A stretch of DNA of 64,000 bases from Paenibacillus sp. (GCA_023663345.1 JAMPHR010000003.1:196786-260785); one strand, 5' to 3'. Shown: positions 17,901 to 26,271, numbered from the stretch's first letter. The notes: a model not told the origin generated them from the letters alone. A program made the numbers and translations.

Positions 17901-18507
17901 CGGGGAAACCTCCGGAGATCTCGAATGTTCCAAACGATACAGGGGGGATTATTACGGGCGAATCGCTGTCGTCGGGGATGGAGTCGGACGGTGGGAATAT
18001 GTCGAGGCTCCATGCCTCGGGGGTAGCCTGAACGAGATTGACCCGAGGCGAGGTGACGGTGATGTCGTATAGTGCGATCTTGCCGGCCATAAGGTGGGGG
18101 ATGTCGATGGCTCCCTGGAAACGGGAGATGGAGAGGAGCGAGTCGGCATACGCGGGCAGGGCGCTTATTACGGAATCGGGGAGAGTGCTGAAAGCATCGG
18201 TGAGCACCTCGAGATTTTGGACATCAAGCTCAAAGCGGGGAAATGTGCTCCAGAAGCTGATCTCGATCCGGTCGACACTGAGGCGGGCATCGAGATACTC
18301 GTTGGCGTAATTCTCCACGAGCGGTGTCAGCCTCTCGGGCTTGAGATAGCTCACGGCCACGGTGATGGTGGCCGTCACGATGAGGATGACGGCAAGGATG
18401 GTACACCCGGTGATGATGAGCAACCGGCGGAGCAGTGACCGTCGATGCTTTGGACGGAAATCACCGTCGGGGGTAGGGTTGGTGTTGTCGGCCGAAGGGT
18501 TGGTCAT
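14956..18507 (-). CDS. AsmA-family inner-membrane anchored protein
   Basis: 1183 residues: one N-terminal membrane segment (LLIITGCTILAVILIVTATI, about 30-50), then a very long periplasmic part rich in short beta-strands, typical of AsmA/TamB-like repeating beta-groove proteins, and a C-terminal AsmA_2-type region (FKFGINISGNPDDMKIRLG). Lys/Arg-rich tail KKKQKKRQKKTT. Members of this family are proposed to move phospholipids between the two membranes. The ATG overlaps the stop of the DUF5715 gene by one base (TAATG), so the two are translationally coupled. Confidence 0.88.
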   Translation of the reverse strand: MTNPSADNTNPTPDGDFRPKHRRSLLRRLLIITGCTILAVILIVTATITVAVSYLKPERLTPLVENYANEYLDARLSVDRIEISFWSTFPRFELDVQNLEVLTDAFSTLPDSVISALPAYADSLLSISRFQGAIDIPHLMAGKIALYDITVTSPRVNLVQATPEAWSLDIFPPSDSIPDDSDSPVIIPPVSFGTFEISGGFPVRYYSAPDSIDISVNLTTTRLQGDSAPVYSLSVEGLTSASVSGIIIKDLRAGIGGDINWSAKHPMRLGLDDFKLSIGQVEATVTSSIDFESDLRVETLRLGIPRTPFDHLIEIIPFSMRGELAKVSTDLSVAMDLNLTRPYAVGVDSIPSFNFKIDIPGGSLAYDGMRLDDFRLQADAVIDGDNLDRSAVSISRLMTRGEGMGFSLSANISDIISDPAVDGTFRGGLNVERLPMSLRNMISGDVKGILRADCNFNLRRSYLSHEKFHRIRLTGDATLSGLHADLPAIPASVYSNEIRFKLGTNTSFVYGQATADSLLTASLNIDTIACHYDGFDLNGRGLKMGIGTRNTASSSDTTIINPIGGHILAERFALRSQADSIRLHLRDASISGSLRRFHGEARRPQLDLKIATSGALYGDRINRAMLSKAEATMSVHPSTSPSAVRRRARIDSLMRLYPHLSYDSISAMSRAIARASRRQHRVDSITPATADDDRLGIEVDNSIKRVLRRWGAHGTLKADHMRMFTPLFPLRNRISGLNVELSTDSVVIHDTHITLGHSDFNIDGTISNITRALTSRNGSQPIKAMFNLTSDSINVNEIASAVFTGAAFADHFSGDMSFTAPLDENADENSLQSSVDMATASVDSTSVLIIPANIEATINVKANHITYSDLVFHDFHGTMNAFDGALNLARLGARSDVGAVNLNALYTAPTKHDATFAFGLTVDRLRIGQFLDLVPAVDTLMPMLQGINGVINADIAATTELDSMMNIDIPSLKAAIKISGDSLVVIDEETFRTIGKWLMFKNKAHNMIDSMTVEMIVDNSRMQMFPFVFNLDRYKLGVMGNNDMAMNFNYHVAVLKSPLPFKFGINISGNPDDMKIRLGKAKFNEKNMSKTVSIADTTRVNLVQQIRNVFRRGARNARINRIDFSSIKDAYMDVGDMKSDTISRSDSLYFIREGLIPAPDTIRPATTPSTDKKKQKKRQKKTT

Positions 18508-19379
18508 TAGGATTCTGGTTTACGGGCGGTGATGTGGAAGCAGGGTTGCCCTACTTCGTATTTCACCCATATTTTATTTTCCTCGCGCATGGCTTTCAGC
18601 ACCTCGGCGAGTATGCCCTTGAGGTCGTCGACACTCCGGGCCGGAGCGGGCGACGAGGCCACGAACGAAGCGTAGGAAATGTCGAATGTGGTGCCGAGCT
18701 GATGGACTGACGAGTCGATGGCATTACGGTTGCGTCGGCGCAGGCGTTTTACGGCCTGTGGCGTGCGCAATACGCTGGTCACCTTGATGCGGTAGTCGCC
18801 ACCGCCACGTGCCGCGATGGTGTCGCGGAAGCGGTGGCCTATCTCACGCAGGGCGCTTGCAGCCTCGGGCACCAGATAGGGACGGGAGAAGATGAGGGTG
18901 TCGAGGTAGTAGTCGGCACACGAGGTGACCTTGACAATAGGCCGGGCCAGTTGCCAATGGGAACGGGTGTCGGTGAGCGGGCGCAGTCCGTAGCGCTCGG
19001 CTTCGGCCCAATGCACATAGTTGGAGTCGTTGAAGTAGGGTCGCAGGTTGCCGAAGTAGTTGACCTTGATGCGCTGGGTGGGCTCTGGCATTTTTTCGAG
19101 GTGGCGCTTGTAGTAGCTCACGGTGTCGAGCTTCTCGAGGTCGTAGACGTTGTCGCCTGAGAATATCTCCACCACCGGGGGCTGGGGGACAGCCTCCTCG
19201 ACAGCGAGATCATCGGCCGAGGAGTTGTCGGCCGACGGTGTGGGCACGCACATCACGACGCACAGGGCGATGAAGAGCATTACGGGCAACAGCAGTCTCA
19301 GCACCTTGAGAGGGTTGACACGGCGACGTATCACCTTGCGTTTCCGCGGACCTTGGACGGGAGGTTGTTGCTGTGGCAT
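18507..19379 (-). CDS. DUF5715 family protein, M15-peptidase-like motif
   Basis: 290 residues: basic N-terminus, one membrane segment (VLRLLLPVMLFIALCVVMCV, about 28-47), then a periplasmic domain. Near the C-terminus SVLRTPQAVKRLRRRNRNAI, SVHQLGTTFDISYASF and WVKYEVGQPCFHITAR reproduce the pattern of M15 D-Ala-D-Ala carboxypeptidases (S-R-T-P-Q-R; S-x-H-x-x-G-x-x-x-D-I; a final H), so His, Asp and His could bind zinc. Activity on peptidoglycan stem peptides is an inference from this pattern. It is 7 bp after queC and coupled to the AsmA gene. Confidence 0.82.
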   Translation of the reverse strand: MPQQQPPVQGPRKRKVIRRRVNPLKVLRLLLPVMLFIALCVVMCVPTPSADNSSADDLAVEEAVPQPPVVEIFSGDNVYDLEKLDTVSYYKRHLEKMPEPTQRIKVNYFGNLRPYFNDSNYVHWAEAERYGLRPLTDTRSHWQLARPIVKVTSCADYYLDTLIFSRPYLVPEAASALREIGHRFRDTIAARGGGDYRIKVTSVLRTPQAVKRLRRRNRNAIDSSVHQLGTTFDISYASFVASSPAPARSVDDLKGILAEVLKAMREENKIWVKYEVGQPCFHITARKPES

Positions 19380-19386
19380 GGGTGGA

Positions 19387-20031
19387 TCAATCGTCGGTGA
19401 GTGTTATGCCGGCATAAGCGAGCGCCTCGGCACGTTCGATACATGTGCCGCATTTACCGCAGTGCTTTTCACCTCCTTTATAACATGAGTAGGTGAGTGA
19501 GTAGTCGACCCCGAGGTTTTTGCCACGCAATGCGATTTCTCCCTTGGTGAAAGAGGTATAGGGGGCGAAGAGTTCGAGGTGTTCGTAGGTGCCGTCGGCG
19601 ATGGCGGCGCCCATGGAGCGGATAAATTCGGGGCGGCAGTCGGGGTAGATGGCGTGGTCGCCTGAGTGGTTGGCGATCATCACGCCGTCGAGTCCGCGGC
19701 TCTCGGCGAGTCCGGCGGCTACGGCGAGCATTATGCCGTTGCGGAATGGTACGACGGTCGAGCGCATGTTTTCGTCCTCGTAGTGGCCTTCGGGGATGGC
19801 GTCGGCGCCCTGGAGGAGGGAGCTGTTGAAATGGCGGGCCATGAATGAGAGGTCGATCTCGATCCATTCGATGCCGAGCATCTCGCAGTTGATGCGTGCG
19901 CAACGGGCCTCGCGCATGTTATGGTTGGAGCCGTATTGAAATGTTACGGCGGCGGATATTGAGTCGCGGTACTCGTGGAGCATTGTCACGGAGTCCATGC
20001 CTCCTGAGAGGACTAAGAGATATTTTTTCAA
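19387..20031 (-). CDS. queC: 7-cyano-7-deazaguanine synthase
   Basis: 214 residues. PP-loop LSGGMDSVT (8-16) for ATP, and the C-terminal zinc cysteines in CYKGGEKHCGKCGTC. QueC makes preQ0 from 7-carboxy-7-deazaguanine, ammonia and ATP in queuosine synthesis. queF, the next enzyme of the pathway, lies upstream on the same strand but is separated by 398 bp of repeats. queC opens the operon that continues with DUF5715, AsmA, HAD and aroB. Confidence 0.96.
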   Translation of the reverse strand: MKKYLLVLSGGMDSVTMLHEYRDSISAAVTFQYGSNHNMREARCARINCEMLGIEWIEIDLSFMARHFNSSLLQGADAIPEGHYEDENMRSTVVPFRNGIMLAVAAGLAESRGLDGVMIANHSGDHAIYPDCRPEFIRSMGAAIADGTYEHLELFAPYTSFTKGEIALRGKNLGVDYSLTYSCYKGGEKHCGKCGTCIERAEALAYAGITLTDD

Positions 20032-20070
20032 TTCGTAGTCAGTCGTTTTGGCGAGAGCCGGTTTATTAAT

Positions 20071-20395
20071 TATACGACCTCTTCGAGGCCGGTGGTTGGT
20101 GCCATCATGTTTACCCCACGCAACCCCACGCCTCGCGGGACAAATCTCGCCCTGGCGGGCTCGATTTTACCCCGCTCGTGGTGGGGCTATAATTATATCG
20201 CCCCTTCGGGGCTATCTGGCGGGCGTGTTGCCTTTTATACGACCTTTTCAAGGCCGGTGGATGATGGCTGGTTGCAACCCCACGCCTCGCGGAGCAAATC
20301 TAGCCCTGACGGGCGCGATTATGCCCCGCTCGTGGTGGGGCTATAATTGTATCGCCCCTTCGGGGCTTTTGGGCGGGTGGGATGACACCTTTGGG
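20071..20395. repeat. Two tandem copies of a 165 bp palindrome-rich repeat
   Basis: Copy 1 starts at 20071 and copy 2 at 20236. Both begin TATACGACCT and share CCCCACGCCTCGCGG, CCCCGCTCGTGGTGGGGCTA and TCGCCCCTTCGGGGCT in order, with roughly 85% identity and one short deletion. Each carries small hairpins (GCCCC-TTC-GGGGC; CCCC-gctcgtggt-GGGG). The unit fills the queF-queC gap and resembles REP-type dispersed elements. No protein is encoded. Confidence 0.85.
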
Positions 20396-20429
20396 TTGGC
20401 ATCTTCGGGGCTTTTCGGGGGGCTTTGGG

Positions 20430-20900
20430 TTAAAAGGCATCGGGGATGGAGGCGAGGAGGCGGGCGGAGACGAGGTGCTGATGGTCGGCGTCACCCCAGT
20501 TGGCAAAGGGGTGGATGGCTATGCCTCCACGGGGTGTGAATATGCCTTTGACCTCGATATATTTGGGATCCATGAGGCGGATCAGGTCTTTCATAATTAT
20601 GTTCACGCAGTCTTCGTGGAAGTCTCCGTGGTTACGGAAGCTGAAGAGGTAGAGTTTGAGGCTCTTGCTCTCGACCATGCGTTCGCGGGGGATGTAGTTG
20701 ATGAGTATCTTGGCAAAATCGGGCTGGCCGGTCTTGGGACAGAGTGATGTAAATTCGGGACAGGTGAATGTCACGAGGTATTCGTTCTCGGGATGTTTGT
20801 TTATGAAGGTTTCAAGGACCTGCGGGGCGTATTGGTCGGGATATTTTACTCCGGTGTTGCCGAGGAGTGATACGCCGTCGAGTTCGGAATCGGATCGCAT
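20430..20900 (-). CDS. queF: NADPH-dependent 7-cyano-7-deazaguanine reductase
   Basis: 156 residues, the short (type I) form. [20 protein letters not shown] holds the catalytic Cys and substrate Asp, followed by [20 protein letters not shown] with the NADPH and substrate-binding Glu-Ser-Lys and His. QueF reduces preQ0 to preQ1, the base inserted into tRNA. The ATG is at 20900. It lies between the tyrS terminator and the repeat block before queC. Confidence 0.96.
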   Translation of the reverse strand: MRSDSELDGVSLLGNTGVKYPDQYAPQVLETFINKHPENEYLVTFTCPEFTSLCPKTGQPDFAKILINYIPRERMVESKSLKLYLFSFRNHGDFHEDCVNIIMKDLIRLMDPKYIEVKGIFTPRGGIAIHPFANWGDADHQHLVSARLLASIPDAF

Positions 20901-20949
20901 AGCTTTACCTATACCTTATATATAATGTGTACCTATTTTAAATAAACAG

Positions 20950-21001
20950 GGGACAAAAGCCATGAGGTGCCTGTGCGGTACTGCCCATAGGCTTTTGTCC
21001 C
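20950..21001 (-). terminator. Hairpin after tyrS
   Basis: GGGACAAAAGCC (20950-20961) pairs perfectly with GGCTTTTGTCCC (20990-21001), with a 28-base loop. On the minus strand it follows tyrS by 17 bp; the T-rich tail (CTGTTTATTT) is imperfect. Confidence 0.7.
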
Positions 21002-21018
21002 GTATGAGAGTATCAGGA

Positions 21019-22314
21019 TCAGTCGATTACCTTAAGCAAGAAATAGTTCTTCTTGCCACGCTGAACCAGGATGTACTTGTCGTTGAGAAGCATGTCGGGG
21101 GTAGCGGGTGCATAGGCGTCGGTTACCTTCTCCTTGTTGATGGAGACACCGCCGCCCTGTACCATCTTGCGCATCTCACCCTTGGAGGGGAACACGGCGG
21201 CATGGTCGGTGAGGAGGTCGGCGAGCTTGACACCCTCGGTGATTATCGAGCGGGGGATCTCAAACTGGGGCACGCCTTCCATTACGGCGAGGAGTGTGGC
21301 CTCGTCGATCTTGCGGAGGGTCTCACCGGCTTTGTTGCTGAAGAGGATCTGGGAAGCCTCGACGGCCATCTCGTAGTCCTCGGCTGAGTGTACCATAGTG
21401 GTGATCTCCTTGGCGAGACGCTTCTGGAGGGGACGGAGGCCGGGATCCTTGGCCTGCTCCTCGACGAGAGCCTCGATCTCCTCGCGGGTGAGCGAGGTGA
21501 AGATCTTGATGTACTTCTCAGCATCGGCGTCGGAGACGTTGAGCCAGAACTGGTAGAACTTATAGGGGGAGGTGTAGCGGGGATCGAGCCATACGTTGCC
21601 ACTCTCGGTCTTGCCGAATTTACCGCCGTCGGCCTTGGTGATGAGGGGGCAGGTGAGGGCGTAGGCCTCACCACCGACGGTGCGGCGGATGAGCTCGGTG
21701 CCGGTGGTGATGTTACCCCACTGGTCGGAACCTCCGAGCTGAAGGCGACATCCCTTCTCCTTATAAAGATGGAGGAAGTCGTAGCCCTGGCAGAGCTGGT
21801 AGGAGAACTCGGTGAACGACATGCCTTGCTGAGACTCGCCACTGAGACGCTTCTTTACGGAGTCCTTGGCCATCATGTAGTTGACGGTGATGTGCTTGCC
21901 CACGTCGCGGATGAAGTCGAGGAATGAGAAATTCTTCATCCAGTCGTAGTTGTTGACCATCTCGGCAGCGTTGGGGGCATCGGAGTCGAAGTCAAGGAAT
22001 TTGCTTAGCTGTCGCTTGATTGCCTCCTGGTTGTGACGCAGGGTCTCCTCGCTGAGGAGCTTGCGTTCCTGGCTCTTCATGGAGGGATCGCCGATCATGC
22101 CGGTGGCACCGCCCACGAGTGCGATGGGCTTGTGGCCCGAGCGCTGGAAGTGCTTGAGCATCATCACGCCCACGAGGTGTCCGATATGCAGGGAGTCAGC
22201 CGTAGGGTCAATGCCCAGGTAGGCGACTGTCATTTCTTTTTTTAGCTGTTCATCTGTGCCCGGCATCATCTGGTGGATCATGCCGCGCCAGGAAAGTTCT
22301 TCAATAAAGTCCAT
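21019..22314 (-). CDS. tyrS: Tyrosyl-tRNA synthetase
   Basis: 431 residues. Class I signatures: [13 protein letters not shown] (HIGH motif) and [13 protein letters not shown] (KMSKS equivalent), tyrosine pocket [20 protein letters not shown] with QWGN, and a C-terminal S4-type RNA-binding domain ([15 protein letters not shown]). It lies 12 bp after the aminotransferase gene, so both probably share the promoter at 23562. Confidence 0.97.
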   Translation of the reverse strand: MDFIEELSWRGMIHQMMPGTDEQLKKEMTVAYLGIDPTADSLHIGHLVGVMMLKHFQRSGHKPIALVGGATGMIGDPSMKSQERKLLSEETLRHNQEAIKRQLSKFLDFDSDAPNAAEMVNNYDWMKNFSFLDFIRDVGKHITVNYMMAKDSVKKRLSGESQQGMSFTEFSYQLCQGYDFLHLYKEKGCRLQLGGSDQWGNITTGTELIRRTVGGEAYALTCPLITKADGGKFGKTESGNVWLDPRYTSPYKFYQFWLNVSDADAEKYIKIFTSLTREEIEALVEEQAKDPGLRPLQKRLAKEITTMVHSAEDYEMAVEASQILFSNKAGETLRKIDEATLLAVMEGVPQFEIPRSIITEGVKLADLLTDHAAVFPSKGEMRKMVQGGGVSINKEKVTDAYAPATPDMLLNDKYILVQRGKKNYFLLKVID

Positions 22315-22326
22315 TATTCTGATGGG

Positions 22327-23529
22327 TTATTTTTTCAGTGTTGCGAGTGTGGCGGCTATGCGGCGCATAGCTTCACGGATGTTGTCGTCGCTTGTGGCGT
22401 AGCTGAGACGTATGTATCCTTCCATTCCGAATGCGCCGCCGTCGACGGTGGCCACGTGTCCGCTCTCGAGGAGGTACATGGCGAGGTCGGCCGATGATGC
22501 TATGGTTTTACCCTCGGGGGTGGTGGTGCCGATGTAGGCGCTGACCTCGGGGAAGAGGTAGAATGCTCCGGCGGGACGGTTGACCTTGAGACCGGGGATC
22601 TGGGAGGCGAGCTCAACCACAAGGTTGCGGCGACGCTCGAAAGCCTTGTTCATCTCGAGAACGCACTCCTGCGAGCCGGTGTAGGCAGCCTCGGCTGCCT
22701 TCTGGGCGATAGAGGAAGCGTTGGATGAGTACTGGCCCTGGAGCTTGTTGACAGCCTTGGCGAGCCAGAGGGGGGATGCGCTGTAGCCGATGCGCCAGCC
22801 GGTCATAGCGTAGGCCTTGGAGACACCGTTGATGATGACAGTGCGGTCAGCGATCTCGGGGAATGAGGCCATGGAAGTGAATGAGCCGGTGAAGTTGATG
22901 TGCTCGTAGATCTCGTCGGCGAGTACCAGTATCTCGGGGTGCTTGGCGAGGACGTCGACAAGTCCCTGGAGCTCCTCGCGTGAGTAGACGCTACCGGTGG
23001 GGTTGGAGGGGGAGCAGAGCAGGATCATGCGTGTGGCGGGGGTGATGGCCTCCTCGAGCTGGGCGGGAGTGATCTTGAAATCCTGGTCGATGCCGGCGTG
23101 GACAGCCACGGGGGTACCCTCGGCGAGCTTGACCATCTCGACATAGCTAACCCATGCGGGCATGGGGATGATCACCTCGTCGCCCTTATTGATGGAAGCG
23201 AGGATGACGTTGCAGAGGGCCTGCTTGGCACCGTTGGACACGGTGATCTGCTCGGGGGCATACTCTACGCCGTTCTCGCCACGGAGTTTCTCGCTGATGG
23301 CTTTGCGGAGTGACATGTAGCCGGGCACGGGAGTATAGAAGGTGAAGTTGTCGTCGATGGCTTTCTTGGCGGCCTCCTTGATGTGGGCGGGGGTCTCGAA
23401 GTCGGGTTCGCCCACGGAGAGGTTTATGACATCAACGCCCTGAGCCTTAAGCTCATTGCTCTTCTGCGACATGGCCAGAGTGGCCGATGGTGCAAGCGCG
23501 TTTACGCGCTCGGATACGTGAGTGTACAT
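22327..23529 (-). CDS. Class I PLP-dependent aminotransferase, aspartate aminotransferase type
   Basis: 400 residues from the ATG at 23529 (MYTHVSERVNALAPSATLAM); the open frame extends 21 codons upstream but through the promoter. Motifs: VDVINLSVGEPDFETPAHI, SNGAKQAL, CSPSNPTGSVYS, LADEIYEHI, and the PLP lysine in INGVSKAYAMTGWRIGY with the downstream Arg in YIRLSYATSDDNI. The subgroup (I-gamma, AspB-like) mainly makes aspartate from oxaloacetate; activity with aromatic or prephenate substrates is possible. Confidence 0.93.
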   Translation of the reverse strand: MYTHVSERVNALAPSATLAMSQKSNELKAQGVDVINLSVGEPDFETPAHIKEAAKKAIDDNFTFYTPVPGYMSLRKAISEKLRGENGVEYAPEQITVSNGAKQALCNVILASINKGDEVIIPMPAWVSYVEMVKLAEGTPVAVHAGIDQDFKITPAQLEEAITPATRMILLCSPSNPTGSVYSREELQGLVDVLAKHPEILVLADEIYEHINFTGSFTSMASFPEIADRTVIINGVSKAYAMTGWRIGYSASPLWLAKAVNKLQGQYSSNASSIAQKAAEAAYTGSQECVLEMNKAFERRRNLVVELASQIPGLKVNRPAGAFYLFPEVSAYIGTTTPEGKTIASSADLAMYLLESGHVATVDGGAFGMEGYIRLSYATSDDNIREAMRRIAATLATLKK

Positions 23530-23561
23530 ATATATGCGGTTAGTTATATTCTTGTGGTGTG

Positions 23562-23593
23562 CAAAGGTAGTGTTTTTCCGTGAGATAGTCAAT
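23562..23593 (-). promoter_or_regulatory. Promoter of the aminotransferase-tyrS operon
   Basis: Minus strand ATTG (23593-23590), 20 bp, TACCTTTG (23569-23562). One mismatch in -33, full match in -7. It lies about 32 bp before the ATG at 23529 and rules out the longer start. Confidence 0.65.
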
Positions 23594-23632
23594 TATTTTG
23601 ACTTGCACGGAGGCCGGGTGCCGTTGTTTTTG

Positions 23633-24064
23633 TCAGTCGAGCTTGATTTCGGCCTGGCACATTTCGTCGTATTCTTCCCACTCGGGATCGTTCTCGCAGT
23701 AGACTGTGAGGGGAAGGAGGGGGAGGGGTGCCAGGAGCTCGTTGAGCTTACGGCCGAAGATGTGGGTGGAGAGTGTGTAGAACACCCAGTCGCGCTTGCC
23801 GTCGCCGGTGAAGATGCCGGTGAGGACGGCCACAGGATCCTTCTTGAATTCGGCCTGGAGGATATCCTGAACCTTTTCCATCATCTCGGAAGTGGCGGTG
23901 TCGGGCATACCGGTGGCGTCGGGGTCGTATTTCCAGGTGACTTCCACCCTTATGTTGAAACGTGGATTGGAGCGGAACTTGGCCACGTCCCTGTTGCCGG
24001 TCACCATGATGAGGTGTCCGTCATCGCTTTCGGCGGGCGCGGTCCACCAAGAGTCTTTTTCCAT
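23633..24064 (-). CDS. DUF695 domain protein
   Basis: 143 residues from the ATG at 24064 (MEKDSWWTAPAESDDGHLIM); the frame continues 11 codons upstream without support. The C-terminal part (WVFYTLSTHIFGRKLNELLA, LPLTVYCENDPEWEEYDEM) fits the DUF695 family, whose function is unknown. No signal peptide or membrane segment, so it is probably cytoplasmic. It stands alone, divergent from lgt, with a -7 box TAATTTTG on the minus strand at 24102-24095. Confidence 0.78.
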   Translation of the reverse strand: MEKDSWWTAPAESDDGHLIMVTGNRDVAKFRSNPRFNIRVEVTWKYDPDATGMPDTATSEMMEKVQDILQAEFKKDPVAVLTGIFTGDGKRDWVFYTLSTHIFGRKLNELLAPLPLLPLTVYCENDPEWEEYDEMCQAEIKLD

Positions 24065-24111
24065 ATTTATTAGTCTAATCGGGTTGTTTTCAAGCAAAAT
24101 TAAGGAAGATT

Positions 24112-24142
24112 TTTGATATAACCGCGAATGTGAGTAATTTTG
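24112..24142 (+). promoter_or_regulatory. Promoter of lgt
   Basis: TTTG (24112-24115), 19 bp, TAATTTTG (24135-24142): full consensus match. The transcript should start near 24149, downstream of an in-frame GTG at 24130, which leaves the ATG at 24169 as the usable lgt start. It partly overlaps the divergent DUF695 control region. Confidence 0.8.
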
Positions 24143-24168
24143 TGGAGAAATTTAGATATATCAAAGTA

Positions 24169-25020
24169 ATGCTTGACTTCATCACATGGACGGCTGACCC
24201 GGTGTGGTTCCATATAGGACCATTGGCCATACGCTGGTACAGCCTTGCCTTTATGGTGGGTTTTCTCGTAGGTTACGAGATAGAGGCCCGCATTTACCGC
24301 CACGAGGGAGCTCCCGAAAAGTGGCTCGGAATCCTGTTGATGTGGACTGTGGCCGGCACTATCATCGGTGCCCGTCTGGGACACGTGTTCTTCTATGAGT
24401 GGGATGTGTACAAGGAGGATCCCATCAGTATCCTGTATGTGTGGCACGGTGGGCTTGCGAGCCACGGCGGCACCATAGGCATCATCATAGGGGTGCTTCT
24501 CTACTCGCTGATCACCACCAAGAGGAATCCGCTGTGGACATTTGACCGCCTGGTGATACCTATCGCGCTGGTGGGCGGACTTATACGATGTGGCAACCTG
24601 ATGAACAGCGAGATATTCGGCCACGCCACCACTCTGCCGTGGGGATTCATGTTTGTGCGCTCGCGCGAGTGGCATGAGCTGTACTACGGCCAGGCGTGTC
24701 ATCCGACGCAGATATACGAGGCTCTGTGCTACTTCGCGCTGTTTGCCCTGCTGATGTGGATGTACTGGAAGAAGAATGCCGAGGAGCGTCCGGGACTGAT
24801 ATTCGGGGTGTTCTTCATAGGTATTTTCCTGCCAAGGTTCCTGATAGAGTTCATCAAGAACGACCAGGTGGATTTCGAGGCCGGTATGATGCTCAACATG
24901 GGCCAATGGCTGAGCATACCTTTCATACTCATCGGCGTGGGGCTCGTGATATATGCCATGAGCCGTCCGAGGGTGAAGATTGATTTCCCCAACAGGTTTG
25001 CTGATGAAAACTCAAAGTAA
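24169..25020 (+). CDS. lgt: Prolipoprotein diacylglyceryl transferase
   Basis: 283 residues from the ATG at 24169; a GTG at 24130 is upstream of the predicted transcription start. Seven hydrophobic segments. Signature residues are present: GPLAIRWYSLAFM, WHGGLASHGGTIG (catalytic His), IRCGNLMNSEIFG (R-x-G-N-x-x-N-x-E) and HPTQIYEALCYF. Lgt moves a diacylglyceryl group from phosphatidylglycerol to the lipobox cysteine of preproteins, such as the SusD-like and DUF4493 lipoproteins in this window. A palindromic element begins directly after the stop. Confidence 0.96.
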   Translation: MLDFITWTADPVWFHIGPLAIRWYSLAFMVGFLVGYEIEARIYRHEGAPEKWLGILLMWTVAGTIIGARLGHVFFYEWDVYKEDPISILYVWHGGLASHGGTIGIIIGVLLYSLITTKRNPLWTFDRLVIPIALVGGLIRCGNLMNSEIFGHATTLPWGFMFVRSREWHELYYGQACHPTQIYEALCYFALFALLMWMYWKKNAEERPGLIFGVFFIGIFLPRFLIEFIKNDQVDFEAGMMLNMGQWLSIPFILIGVGLVIYAMSRPRVKIDFPNRFADENSK

Positions 25021-25208
25021 ATAAGTAAGTCTTAAAAATTAACCGCTATATGTAAGTCTTAAAGAGCTTGCTCAATAAATCTTGTTATTTTTGGTTATTT
25101 TGACTTTGTCATTCAGTCGCATAGCTCGCTATGCTCCTTCATTCCGCAGCCAAAATGCCGCAAAAATAACTGCGATTTATATGTGCATTAATTTTTACGA
25201 CTTACTTA
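25021..25208. mobile_element. MITE-like palindromic element with 21 bp terminal inverted repeats
   Basis: 25022-25042 and 25188-25208 are inverted repeats matching at 20 of 21 positions (TAAGTAAGTC-T/G-TAAAAATTAA). Inside, 25075-25180 folds into a long nested hairpin (ATAAATC...GTTATTTTTG with CAAAAATAAC...GATTTAT, tip CATAGCTCGCTATG). GTAA lies on both sides (25017-25020 and 25209-25212), possibly a target duplication. No open frame of note. It fills the lgt-pheS gap and reaches the pheS promoter. Confidence 0.7.
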
Positions 25209-25221
25209 GTAATTTTTTTAC

Positions 25222-25229
25222 TAAATTTG
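25222..25229 (+). promoter_or_regulatory. -7 promoter element of pheS
   Basis: TAAATTTG, 22 bp before the pheS ATG. The -33 position would fall in the end of the palindromic element and reads GACT, so the upstream half is not a match. Confidence 0.5.
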
Positions 25230-25251
25230 CACCAAAATTTCGCATTAGACT

Positions 25252-26271
25252 ATGATAAACAAAATAAATCAGCTTAAGGCTGAGATAGAGGCAGTGACTG
25301 CCGGCAATATAGAAGAGGTGGAGGCGCTCCGCATCAAGTATCTGAGCAAGAAGGGTGCCATAACCGCTCTGATGCAGGATTTCCGTTCGGTGCCTGCTGA
25401 GCAGAAGCGCGAGATGGGCCAGAAGCTCAATGAGCTGAAGACGCTTGCCACCGACAAGCTGAACGAGCTGCGTGAATCGTTTGAGAACGCTGACACTGTG
25501 GAGGTTGATCTTGACCTCACCCGCACAGCAGCGCCTATGCCTCTTGGCTCGCGTCACCCGCTGTCGCTGGTGAAGGATGAGATCATCTCGATATTCTCGC
25601 GCCTCGGCTTCACCATTGCCGAGGGTCCTGAGATCGAGGATGACTGGCATGTGTTCTCGTCGCTCAACTTTGCCGAGGATCACCCCGCACGTGACATGCA
25701 GGACACTTTCTTCATACAGCGTAATCCCGATGTGTTGCTGCGCACCCACACCTCGTCGGTACAGTCGAGGGTGATGGAACACACTCAGCCGCCGATCCGC
25801 ATTATCTGCCCTGGACGAGTGTACCGCAACGAGGCCATCTCGGCCCGCGCGCACTGCTTCTTCCACCAGGTGGAGGCGCTGTATGTGGATGAGAATGTGT
25901 CGTTTGCCGATCTGCGCCAGACACTGCTGTATTTCGCCCGCGAGATGTTCGGCCCCGAGACCAAGATACGTCTGCGTCCCAGCTACTTCCCCTTCACCGA
26001 ACCGTCGGCCGAGATGGATATCTCGTGCAACCTGTGTGGAGGCAAGGGCTGCGGTTTCTGCAAGCACACCGGTTGGGTGGAGATCCTGGGCTGCGGCATG
26101 GTGGATCCCAACGTGCTCGAGGCTTGCGGAATCGACTCGAAGAAGTATTCAGGTTTCGCACTCGGAATGGGTGTGGAGCGTATCACCAACCTGAAGTATC
26201 AGATCAGCGACCTGCGCATGTTCTCGGAGAACGACAAGCGTTTCCTTGAGCAGTTCCAGCCGGCCCACTGA
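25252..26271 (+). CDS. pheS: Phenylalanyl-tRNA synthetase alpha subunit
   Basis: 339 residues: N-terminal coiled-coil tRNA-binding region (about 1-85), then the class II catalytic core with motif 2 (ICPGRVYRNEAISARAHCFF), FHQVEALYVDENVSF, the Phe pocket SYFPFTEPSAEMDISC, a CNLCGGKGCGFCKHTGW cysteine cluster typical of the family, and motif 3 GFALGMGVERITNLKYQI. It charges tRNA-Phe as a tetramer with PheT, which is not in this window. Confidence 0.97.
   Translation: MINKINQLKAEIEAVTAGNIEEVEALRIKYLSKKGAITALMQDFRSVPAEQKREMGQKLNELKTLATDKLNELRESFENADTVEVDLDLTRTAAPMPLGSRHPLSLVKDEIISIFSRLGFTIAEGPEIEDDWHVFSSLNFAEDHPARDMQDTFFIQRNPDVLLRTHTSSVQSRVMEHTQPPIRIICPGRVYRNEAISARAHCFFHQVEALYVDENVSFADLRQTLLYFAREMFGPETKIRLRPSYFPFTEPSAEMDISCNLCGGKGCGFCKHTGWVEILGCGMVDPNVLEACGIDSKKYSGFALGMGVERITNLKYQISDLRMFSENDKRFLEQFQPAH

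Noticed and set aside
20048-20539. Plus-strand open frame of 163 codons with internally repeated residues
   Set aside because: It only translates the tandem DNA repeat and then runs antisense into queF; no start signal and no family resemblance.
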